28,066 bases of DNA from Gracilaria caudata (Eukaryota; Rhodophyta; Florideophyceae; Gracilariales; Gracilariaceae): NCBI GenBank assembly GCA_030374735.1, contig JASCIV010000262.1, forward strand, positions 1 through 28,066, read 5' to 3'. Each line of letters starts with the position of its first letter. Position 1 is the first letter of the stretch. The notes beneath the pieces are model-generated. The model did not search any database and had not been told where the DNA came from. It saw nothing but the letters and a program-made list of their open reading frames with translations. Shown here piece by piece: positions 7,815-15,508 of the stretch. Made by a program: the position numbers and the translations under genes.

Positions 7815-10800
7815 TTAGATAGACGGCAACGGGCTTGCTTCTGGGGAAACGTCATATACATCTTTCGGGATGTCTCTGGGAATCTCGAAAACAGGGTATA
7901 TGGAGTCAAAAAGACTCATAAAACCCGAAGGAACAACGGGCTTCGGTAAGCTTGAGCTCTCGACAGCTGCGAGATATTCTTGTTCCTTCGGTGCAAATGA
8001 CTGACCCACAACTTCATACACAAACGAAGGCTCTAAGGAAATGATCTCTATTTCCGGCAAAGCAGTTATTACTGCTCCGTAAGTAACGTCAGCTTCCGAT
8101 GCAAACGAAGGCGCTTCAGACGTGGCAAAGACCTCATCTGTTGGTGACGCATCCATGAATCTAAGCTCGACAGAAGGAAGTGCTGTTACAAACATGGGGG
8201 GAGTAATTTCGGCTGATATCCCAATGGGCACCGTTGTATCTGTGTTCATGGGGTATGGGCTTCCATCGGACGGTATAGCCGTTGGGCTTGAGACAGTTAT
8301 AATTTCACTGGGCTCGATTGTATTCCTGTATCCAACAGAATACCAGGAAGATGTAAACGAACTGCTGTGAGTCGCATAAAGACTGGGGGTGGCAGGTACA
8401 GTCGAGGTTGTGGTCGACCATGGGGTGGGTCCAATGGGCGGCCGGGGTGTGGGAATCGAGGAAGCGGATGGCATTAGGGATTCACTGTTGGGCGTAGACT
8501 CAGCTGTTGATTGGTTTTCGAACGGACTGGAAGTAACCGAGCTTGTTGCTGATTCGACTAGATTGGAGCTTGGTGTCATCGGCGTTTGTTGAGTAAGCGA
8601 TGAGCTCAAAGAAACAGAGGGAGTCGGAGTTGGACATGGAGTAAGGGTTGGTGTCGAGGACATACTGTTTGACATCGAACGAGTGCCCGAGCTGCTAGCA
8701 GACTCACTTGGAGAGGTAGACGGTGTTGTCGACGGTGTTGAAGTCGCCGATGGACTCGAGCTCACGGAAGCCGACGGATTCGGAGATGTAGATGGTGTAT
8801 GTGATGAAGTCGGTGATGAAGTCGGTGATTCACTGCTCGAAGGAGATGGTGTAGGCGATATACGCGAGGATGGGCTTGGAGAGGTTGTCGGAGTCGGCAT
8901 TGGTGTGCCGGATGGAGTAGAACTCACCGAACCTGAAGGAGTCGGGGTTGTAGACGATGTTAGCGTCGGCGTAATGGATTCACTGCTCGAAGGGGATGGC
9001 GTTGCCGATTTGCTCGCAGATGCGCTTGGAGACAATGTCAGAGTTGTAGTTGGCGTTGGTGTAGCCGATGGAGTAGCACTCCAAGACATCGAAGGAGTGG
9101 CAGTTATCGATGGAATCGGTGTTGGGGTGGGCGTTTTAGTGGCTGAGGGTGTAGAGCTCAAGGAAACCGAGGGTGTGGGAGTAATAGACGAAGTGGGACT
9201 TGGAGTGAATGATGGTGTGGAACTCATGGAAACCGAAGGAGTAGGTGATGGAGTGGCTGATGGAGTGGAACTTGACGAAACCGAGGGCGTCGGGGCTACA
9301 GATGGTGTGGCTGACGGGGTGGAGCTCAAAGAAATCGACGTAGTGGGAGTTATGGATGGCGTTGGGGTGGGAGTGGTTGATGGCGTAGAGCTCAAAGAAA
9401 CCGACGGAGTGGGCGTTGGAGTAGTTGATGGAGTGGAACTTGTAGATATCGATGGTGTGGGAGTCACAGATGGAGTGGGCGTCGGAGTGATTGATGCAGT
9501 GGGACTTATAGATATCGATGGAGTGGCGGTTCCAGATGGAGTGAGCGTTGGAGTGGTTGATGGAACGGCGCTCAAAGAAATCGACGGGGTTGGGGTTACA
9601 GATGGAGTCGGCGTTTGAGAGGCTGATGGAGTGCTGCTGAAGGAAACCGACGGGGTAGGAGTAATAGATGGAAAAGGAGTAGTCGATGGAGTCGGAGTTG
9701 GAGTAGCTGATGGGGTGGAGCTCAAGGAAGCCGACGGAGTTGACGTTATAGATGGAGTCGGAGTTGGAGTGACCGACGGTGTGGAACTCAGAGAGACCGA
9801 CGGAGTTGGAGTGACCGACGGTGTGGAACTCAGAGAGACCGACGGAGTTGGTGTTATAGATGGAGTCGGAGTTGGAGTGGCTGATGGGGTAGAACTCAAG
9901 GAAGCCGACGGAGTTGGGGATATAGATGGAGTCGGAGTTGGGGTGGCTGACGGAGTGGAACTCAGAGAAACCGACGGAGTTGGTGTTATGGATGGAGTCG
10001 GAGTTGGAGTGGCCGACGGTGTGGAACTCAGAGAGACCGACGGAGTTGGTGTTATAGATGGAGTCGGAGTTGGGGTGGCTGACGGAGTGGAGCTCAGAGA
10101 AACCGACGGAGTTGGTGTTATGGAAGGAGTCGGAGTTGGAGTGGCCGACGGTGTGGAACTCAGAGAGACCGACGGAGTTGATGTTATAGATGGAGTCGGA
10201 GTTAGAGTGGCTGATGGGGTAGAACTCAAGGAAGCCGACGGAGTTGGTGTTATAGATGCAGTCGGAGTTGGGGTGGCTGACGGAGTGGAACTCCGAGAAA
10301 CCGACGGAGTTGCGGTTATAGATGGAGTCGGAGTTGGAGTGGCCGACGGTGTGGAACTCAGAGAAACTGACGGAGTTGGTGTTATAGATGGAGTCGGAGT
10401 TGGGATGGCTGACGGAGTGGAACTCAGAGAAATCGACGGAGTTGGGGTTATAGATGGAGTCGGAGTTGGAGTGGCTGATGGGGTAGAACTCAAGGAAGCC
10501 GACGGAGTTGCGGTTATGGATGGAGTCGGAGTTGGGGTTGGAGACCTGCTGTTCGATGGAGATGGAGTGGTCGAGTGACTTGGGGATACGCTTGGTGAGG
10601 AAGTTGGAGTAGCGGACGGAGTACGACTTGGAGACGGAGTTGGTGACCTAGAGGGTGACATGGTTGGGGATGAACTCGGTGTTCGACTTGTCGAAGGGGA
10701 AGGGGATGTGGATGGACTGGATGTTGTGGATGGCGTTGGCGTAGGGGATCTTGTCGGAGAGGACGTCGGCGTTGCCAAAGTTATGGGGAAAGCGTATGCT

Positions 10801-12239
10801 GCTTCCATTGCCTCCGCGTGGTATTCAGCACTTGCGTGATGGGGGTCTTCACCAGTATAAACGTAGCACTCTTGATTCACACGAAGGTGTTTGTAATACA
10901 GCTTCCGCATTCTGTCTTTCACGGGGGAGGAATTACGTGAAAGCTGTTCTATTATGTCACGAAGATCAAGGAATGGATTCTCGCCCAGTAGAAGCGCAAC
11001 TGTCCCTGCCACCAAAGGTGCGGACATCGATGTTCCAGACATGTGAACAGTTCCAGTGTCCGAATTGATTGCCGCGGACTTGATGTACTCTCCTGGAGCA
11101 GCAATATCAATACATCGCCCTCCATTGCTTGACAACCGAGTAAAATCATCTATGGTTGACGCTGCGACTGTGATAGCATTATTAGAGCGGGCAGGAGACC
11201 ACGTACATGCATCAGCATATCCGTTTCCAGCAGCCACAACAGGAATCACTCCGTTATCTAACAATTTCCCCATGCCATTGTCCAGAAGGTCTGTCGATAT
11301 CTTTCCGCCGAGAGAGAGAACTGCTACGCCTGGGTAGTTCCCGACAGAGTGCCTATGGTCAATTACCCAATCTATTGAGTTTAAGACATCCATTACGGAT
11401 CCCTTGTTGTGCTCGTCAAGGGTCTTCACACATATTATGCTGCATTTCTTACAAACGCCAAGAGAGGAACCTGCAGCAGTACCAGTGATATGCGTCCCAT
11501 GGCCGTGTTTGTCTTCAAAAGTACTGTATCTCCCTACAGCAACCCCTCGAATTCTTCCCCTGAATTCAACGTGAGAAGCACGACATCCAGAGTCGAGGAC
11601 GTAAATGTAAACTCCCTCTCCAAGTCGTGGAAAGCAGGTTAGATCTAGACTGGAGTCAAGGTCTTCTTTCTTCTCATTGTCGATTCGATCCAAATTCCAT
11701 GGCAAGTCCGTTGCCCTTTGTACATATCTACTGGACGTGCGCAACGAACTATTTCCGTTCTTATGAAGCAAGTCGCTGATGTGCTTCTCAACTTTGGGAT
11801 TGAACTGATCTACCTTTTCTCCTTCGTCAAACGGTGGGAGCAATAGATTATCGTATTGAATTTGGACACCTTGTTCATGCTTCAATATGTACTTGCCAAT
11901 TTCATGAGCGGACATTTGATCATATCCATCGCAGCGTGCTTCGACTATTTCGAGAGAAGAAAGATAGCGAATGTCTGTGCATTTAGTCATGTTCAGAAAC
12001 CTTACAACATGCTGCACACATGCAGAATCGCATTGACGAATCAGGCGAAAGATTTGATATGCGTTAACAGCGTCATTTAGGTGAACAGTGCTGTGAATAT
12101 GAGTTTCGTATCTTCCGTCACTTGAACGTTGGACAAACCTGCTGCTCAGAAACTTCAAATCATTATCCTCGGATCTGTTGTACGCAAACATATAACAAGC
12201 CGTACAAACCAGGACAAAAGCAAAGAGTGAAGACTTCAT
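7815..12239 (-). CDS. Secreted subtilisin-like serine protease with long Ser/Thr/Pro stalk
   Basis: Single-exon, 1474 residues, peptidase family S8A (proteinase K branch). Residues 1-19 are a signal peptide (MKSSLFAFVLVCTACYMFA). Residues 20-175 are a propeptide-like segment with several Cys. The catalytic domain runs from about 178 (LPWNLDRID, the usual mature start) to about 430. The triad is seen: Asp216 in YVLDSG, His247 in HGHGTH, Ser404 in SGTSMSAP, with oxyanion Asn339 in AAGNG, so an active endopeptidase is expected. Residues about 490-1215 are a Pro/Ser/Thr repeat, probably heavily O-glycosylated and extended. The last ~220 residues are acidic and Glu/Pro-rich with two related blocks (TALPSVELRFMDASP and TALPEIEIISLEP). 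No transmembrane helix follows, so it is probably secreted or wall-associated. It stands alone between intergenic regions. Domain calls are firm; location and glycosylation are inference. Confidence 0.95.
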   Translation of the reverse strand: MKSSLFAFVLVCTACYMFAYNRSEDNDLKFLSSRFVQRSSDGRYETHIHSTVHLNDAVNAYQIFRLIRQCDSACVQHVVRFLNMTKCTDIRYLSSLEIVEARCDGYDQMSAHEIGKYILKHEQGVQIQYDNLLLPPFDEGEKVDQFNPKVEKHISDLLHKNGNSSLRTSSRYVQRATDLPWNLDRIDNEKKEDLDSSLDLTCFPRLGEGVYIYVLDSGCRASHVEFRGRIRGVAVGRYSTFEDKHGHGTHITGTAAGSSLGVCKKCSIICVKTLDEHNKGSVMDVLNSIDWVIDHRHSVGNYPGVAVLSLGGKISTDLLDNGMGKLLDNGVIPVVAAGNGYADACTWSPARSNNAITVAASTIDDFTRLSSNGGRCIDIAAPGEYIKSAAINSDTGTVHMSGTSMSAPLVAGTVALLLGENPFLDLRDIIEQLSRNSSPVKDRMRKLYYKHLRVNQECYVYTGEDPHHASAEYHAEAMEAAYAFPITLATPTSSPTRSPTPTPSTTSSPSTSPSPSTSRTPSSSPTMSPSRSPTPSPSRTPSATPTSSPSVSPSHSTTPSPSNSRSPTPTPTPSITATPSASLSSTPSATPTPTPSITPTPSISLSSTPSAIPTPTPSITPTPSVSLSSTPSATPTPTPSITATPSVSRSSTPSATPTPTASITPTPSASLSSTPSATLTPTPSITSTPSVSLSSTPSATPTPTPSITPTPSVSLSSTPSATPTPTPSITPTPSVSLSSTPSATPTPTPSITPTPSVSLSSTPSATPTPTPSISPTPSASLSSTPSATPTPTPSITPTPSVSLSSTPSVTPTPSVSLSSTPSVTPTPTPSITSTPSASLSSTPSATPTPTPSTTPFPSITPTPSVSFSSTPSASQTPTPSVTPTPSISLSAVPSTTPTLTPSGTATPSISISPTASITPTPTPSVTPTPSISTSSTPSTTPTPTPSVSLSSTPSTTPTPTPSITPTTSISLSSTPSATPSVAPTPSVSSSSTPSATPSPTPSVSMSSTPSFTPSPTSSITPTPSVSLSSTPSATKTPTPTPIPSITATPSMSWSATPSATPTPTTTLTLSPSASASKSATPSPSSSESITPTLTSSTTPTPSGSVSSTPSGTPMPTPTTSPSPSSRISPTPSPSSSESPTSSPTSSHTPSTSPNPSASVSSSPSATSTPSTTPSTSPSESASSSGTRSMSNSMSSTPTLTPCPTPTPSVSLSSSLTQQTPMTPSSNLVESATSSVTSSPFENQSTAESTPNSESLMPSASSIPTPRPPIGPTPWSTTTSTVPATPSLYATHSSSFTSSWYSVGYRNTIEPSEIITVSSPTAIPSDGSPYPMNTDTTVPIGISAEITPPMFVTALPSVELRFMDASPTDEVFATSEAPSFASEADVTYGAVITALPEIEIISLEPSFVYEVVGQSFAPKEQEYLAAVESSSLPKPVVPSGFMSLFDSIYPVFEIPRDIPKDVYDVSPEASPLPSI
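8600..10772 (-). repeat. Tandem repeats coding the Ser/Thr/Pro stalk (66-bp units)
   Basis: The stalk of the protease is a degenerate array. Between about 9640 and 10540 there are roughly a dozen near-identical 66-bp units, each coding 22 residues built on TPTPSITPTPSVSLSSTPSA plus two more. On both sides the units decay into shorter PTPS/SSTPS variants. The array leaves the antisense strand open as Val/Gly/Asp-rich frames (8683-9618, 9631-10578), which are a by-product of codon periodicity. Confidence 0.9.
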
Positions 12240-13311
12240 TGTTGGATATTAACCGAAGCTTGCCACAGAAACTCTTCCGAAACCAGAACCCGGCCGACTC
12301 ACGAAACTAAGAACGCAGAGTAAGTTTTCGTCGAGAACGTGTCTCAGCAAAAGCTGCGAAGTAGCCTTCTGTGATGTTCGTGGGCAATTGAAGTGCAGCA
12401 AGTGAGGTAGAGCCAAAAGACCAGAGAGACCAGTACAAAGGTGTGAGTCTTCTCTGGCTGTTAGAACATGCTTATCTGGCAAACGGGTGCTGCTTTCGAA
12501 GAGCAGGACAGGGAGGCAGACTCGCATTTTTTTCGAGCGGCTTAAAGGAGAGGTTTAGAAGTGTTATGATACTGTTTGTTGACGTGCATTGCACTTATCT
12601 CGAACTGAGCTCGAAATTTGAAAAGCTTTGTCATGTAATACGCGTTTCATTCGCTGTTGAGGTCCAGGTATCTTGCCTTTAGAGATGTATGCTTTCGATT
12701 GTAGCATTTGAAAGTGGCCAGGGCAGAAAACAGCAGTCAAACCACTGATGTTTGCCTGTTTCGCCTGAACGGAAGCCGCCCAGGAGAATTGACATGAGCG
12801 AAATCCAGTTATTAAACACACCACGTGAAGTTCTGACAGGTCATCTATATCGGACAGGATACACAGCGACCATATTTGACGGTGACTTGCCGTCGCACAT
12901 ACCAAGCGGGATAAATATTGAAAGAATGCCGGTTTCTCTAAGAGCTGTTATGCTCAAGAAGTTCAAAAACAGTAATAAGTGAGCAACAAGTCAAAGAATT
13001 ATGTCGACACTCGCTAATCTACCAAAGTGTGAACATCTCTGTTTCATGGTTTAGCGAAGGAAGCGAAGCTATCCTATCTTCCAGAGGGCGGTGTGCAGCA
13101 CGTTCACAAAAATGAGCTGCTAAATGATCATCATGAAGGCATCGTATGGGTGCGAAAGCTGTTGCGAAGCAGAGTTGGTATCGGCGGAGATTGAATTGTG
13201 AGAGAGAGGACTGAGCTCTGCTGCCAGGGAAGCCACACGGGAGATTGCTCAGCACGCATTACTGAACTACACGAACTGTAAGCCGTGGTTGGCGGTTTTG
13301 AGTCAAAACCA
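12240..13311. other. Intergenic with one doubtful small frame
   Basis: This is the upstream side of the protease gene. The only frame worth noting is ATG 12794 to TGA 12982 (+), 62 residues, MSEIQLLNTPREVLTGHLYR at the start and basic at the end (LKKFKNSNK). Its composition looks protein-like and a GTGAGC donor overlaps the stop codon, so it might be a first exon, but no partner exon or family was recognised. Confidence 0.35.
12794..12982 (+). CDS. Small unidentified ORF, doubtful
   Basis: A 62-residue frame with an ordinary amino-acid mix (GYTATIFDGDLPSHIP, then RMPVSLRAVMLKKF). No family is recognised. There is no signal peptide or membrane segment. A donor-like GTGAGC at the very end could extend it by splicing. 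It may equally be a chance frame. Confidence 0.25.
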   Translation: MSEIQLLNTPREVLTGHLYRTGYTATIFDGDLPSHIPSGINIERMPVSLRAVMLKKFKNSNK

Positions 13312-13623
13312 TCAAATTTTGATGGTTTTCCCTGGACGCTTGCCCCGGAGGCAATCTCGAATCATAGTGGCAATTCTCATCTGTCCTCTCGCGTCAACAC
13401 TGGAACCATTGCAAAGCAACTCAATCCGCGCGAAGCTCACAGAAGTTAAAGAGTGGCCGACGTCTTCACGCACTTCCTGTACAACAGAGCCATCCTCGTA
13501 AGAGCCGCAGAAAACGAACTCGGTAACGTTTAAAGCCAGCGACAGCGAACTTTCGGCAAACCCGTGGCACACGACAAGCTCAAATGTCGTACGCATTCGC
13601 GTTAACACCGTCCTTTGTGCCAT
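13312..13623 (-). CDS. Unidentified 103-residue ORF, doubtful
   Basis: Frame from the ATG at 13623 to TGA. The sequence has an even, protein-like composition with alternating hydrophobic stretches (TTFELVVCHGF, TEFVFCGSYEDGSVVQEV) and a helical C-terminal part (RGQMRIATMIRDCLRG). No family is recognised. It overlaps by 40 bases, head to head, the start of the two-exon plus-strand gene at 13584. Two real coding starts are unlikely to overlap that way, so one of them is probably wrong, and the spliced gene is better supported. Confidence 0.25.
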   Translation of the reverse strand: MAQRTVLTRMRTTFELVVCHGFAESSLSLALNVTEFVFCGSYEDGSVVQEVREDVGHSLTSVSFARIELLCNGSSVDARGQMRIATMIRDCLRGKRPGKTIKI

Positions 13624-14077
13624 CAGCAGCACGTCATGCCTTGAGAGCAAGTTGCTGGAAAGGTCGAAAAGTATTCGGCGTTCCACCACGAAGGATGGTG
13701 CGGTTACATACGGCTTGCGTTGCTCTCAGCAAGCAACCAGATGCTTCGGAGGAGGAGGAACAGCTCGACGAGAACGCTATGAGAGCAGCCGAAATTCACG
13801 AAGTTTTAACAGGCTTGGAGGACTTCAAGAATCGTATTATAGAAGGTGCGTTCATTATTTCATCTTAACCGTTGATAGGTATCATACATAACACAACCTT
13901 TACTGACACTGTGTCTGTTCTTTCTCGTTAACCACAGATGCGACGAGGTTGGCGAAAAAGGTAAGAGCACCGAAAAAACAGCTGGAAGCTGCCCTGGCGT
14001 CACATCCAGATATCATAAAGATAGATGGACACATAGCAGAGCTAAAAGAAGAGCTCAAAATCTTGGGAGATCGATAA
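13584..14077 (+). CDS. Small plastid-type protein of unknown function (two exons)
   Basis: Exons 13584-13845 and 13938-14077, 133 residues. The intron (13846-13937, 92 bp) starts GTGCGT, has a TTACTGAC-like branch site and ends CCACAG; it splits a codon after its first base. Without splicing the frame ends in a few non-coding residues, while after splicing the C-terminus runs on as a clean helical domain. Residues 1-50 look like a plastid transit peptide: an early Phe (MSYAFALTPSFVPSAARHAL), many Ala/Ser/Arg and no acidic residues. The mature part starts with an acidic stretch (DASEEEEQLDE), then helix EIHEVLTGLEDFKNRIIEG, then across the junction DATRLAKKVRAPKKQLEAAL, SHPDIIKIDGHI and a closing charged helix KEELKILGDR. 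The SHPDI.KID block looks like a conserved core, but I do not recognise the family. Plastid location is inference. Confidence 0.7.
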
Positions 14078-14225
14078 ACCTTTAATTGATCAACACGATA
14101 GCTTTAGGCCTTTGACATACGTCATGGGCCAGGGGGGTACACCTTGTGCGTACAGCTTGGTCTAGGATGCCACACAACGAGGCACAAGCAGCCTATTGCC
14201 ATAAAGACCGAGCACTTTTGAAATT

Positions 14226-14772
14226 TTATATCTCTCCCCGAGCGATCACGCGTGCCTTTGCCTCTTCTCTTGCCCACTCATCAGCGGACATTCCCGGTCG
14301 AGAGTTAAGTCCCACCCCAAGAATTACTGCCGCAAGAAAGAGCGTGCCGAGGTACGGAATTTCCCAGTCGAAAAGCTTTCTGCGCTCTCCTGGCTTTCGA
14401 ATCGCCTCCCCGAATAATCGACCTCCAGGCTCGTTTATTTCGGTCTCCGCGAAGGGTCCTGCGCGACAGCATTGTTTACAAGTTTATCGCAGCACTGTGT
14501 CAGTACGGTCGCAAATGTTATCCTTCGCCCACGAATTTGAATAGAGGACTGCGATAACATCTTTCGAATGACGAGTGCAGTTCAAGTTCTTCGAGTGATG
14601 CCGCTGACGGCTCTTGAGATGAGCTTTTCGAATCGTTCATCGTTTCGCTGTTCGGAAGTGTCAATCTCCCCTAGAATGCTTTGAACTTACCAAGTCCGCC
14701 GCCACCACCGCCTCCGCGAGCCGACCGAGATGAATGGAAGGCCCTAGCCAATGCTCGCATTCTTAAAGCCAT
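14226..14772 (-). CDS. NDUFB11: Mitochondrial complex I subunit ESSS (NDUFB11), two exons
   Basis: Exons on the minus strand are 14772-14691 and 14458-14226, 104 residues. The 232-bp intron begins GTAAGT and ends GCGCAG, splitting a Gly codon. The N-terminus (MALRMRALARAFHSSRSARG) is a classic mitochondrial presequence with an RAFHSS cleavage context, followed by seven Gly. The mature part matches the plant and algal ESSS pattern: NEPGGRLFGEAIRKPGERRK, then LFDWEIPYLGT, one transmembrane segment LFLAAVILGVGLNSRPGMS, then DEWAREEAKARV. The family is a single-pass accessory subunit of the membrane arm of NADH:ubiquinone oxidoreductase in the inner membrane. The length and single membrane span fit. 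It is convergent with the plastid-type gene, 148 bp apart. Neither exon stands out as an open frame, so the gene is visible only after splicing. Confidence 0.85.
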
Positions 14773-14791
14773 ATCGACCTGGTTGGTCGAT
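14773..14791 (-). promoter_or_regulatory. Hairpin touching the ESSS start codon
   Basis: ATCGACC, a five-base loop, then GGTCGAT: a perfect 7-bp stem ending at the base before the ATG of the ESSS gene. In the mRNA it would sit directly in front of the start codon and could slow initiation. It may be coincidental. Confidence 0.4.
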
Positions 14792-15038
14792 CAACGAAAC
14801 TTCAATCGCGACACAACTGTCAACAGAAGCAGAGAAGCTTGAGGATGCTCGCTGAAGCTACAAATGAAGAGTTCTGGGAGCTTCATGCCATGGTATTGCG
14901 ACAGCAAGCCCTTGCAAATTATTCGATTATAGAGAAAGTTTTTGAAAGAAAAATGGACCGTGGCGTGACGAATCACTTGCCACAACTTTTGTTTTGACAA
15001 GATCCCGTCGTACAGCGTCCTTCTCACCTGTTTTAGTA

Positions 15039-15062
15039 ATCATCATCATCATCATCATCATC
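15039..15062. repeat. (ATC)n microsatellite
   Basis: About eight ATC units. The complementary (ATG)n run lies at 15474-15494, so the two tracts could pair across about 410 bases. Confidence 0.85.
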
Positions 15063-15473
15063 TTTCTAGGCCTACATGGGACTCTGTTGCTTACTACGGA
15101 GAAAATACGGATGGATGAATTCCTTCACTGAAGTACTGAAGGTATGAACTAAGAGGTATGGCGCTACAGCTTGAAGAAAACTACATAGCCAGCTTGGAAG
15201 GAGGTGGCGGAGGATTGGGAGCCGGGCGATGCGGTGCCCTCCTGCCATCCTGCTGCCATGGCACCACACCGAGCACATTCCTTGCAATTCGTTTTGCTGC
15301 AATTTCAAGATGAATTGTTGAGTGGGACCTAGAGTTCTTAACGCACAAGCTTCTTGAGACCATATCTCTTATACTCGATGACGCTAGGAGGATGGCTTGC
15401 GATAAAGATGAAAGTAGTCCTTTTTGTAGAACTGTGTGTTACACAGTGTATATTCAGCACTATTCCAAGCACC
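15063..15473. other. No intact gene; possibly the tail of the midasin relic
   Basis: Minus-strand frame fragments continue here (for instance AAKRIARNVLGVVPWQQDG near 15,250-15,310), but none is diagnostic. Given the strand and order it may be the decayed downstream part of the midasin relic. No other feature is seen. Confidence 0.3.
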
Positions 15474-15508
15474 ATGATGATGATGATGATGATGGTCATC
15501 ATCATCAT
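15474..15508. repeat. (ATG)n-GGT-(CAT)n self-complementary microsatellite
   Basis: About seven ATG units are followed after GG by about four TCA/CAT units, giving a self-complementary triplet hairpin. It overlaps the end of the last open fragment of the midasin relic. Confidence 0.8.

Noticed and set aside
8683..10578. Two long plus-strand frames of about 311 and 315 codons, rich in Val/Gly/Asp
   Set aside because: They lie antisense to the Ser/Thr/Pro repeat of the protease. A repeat length divisible by three with biased codons keeps the opposite strand open.
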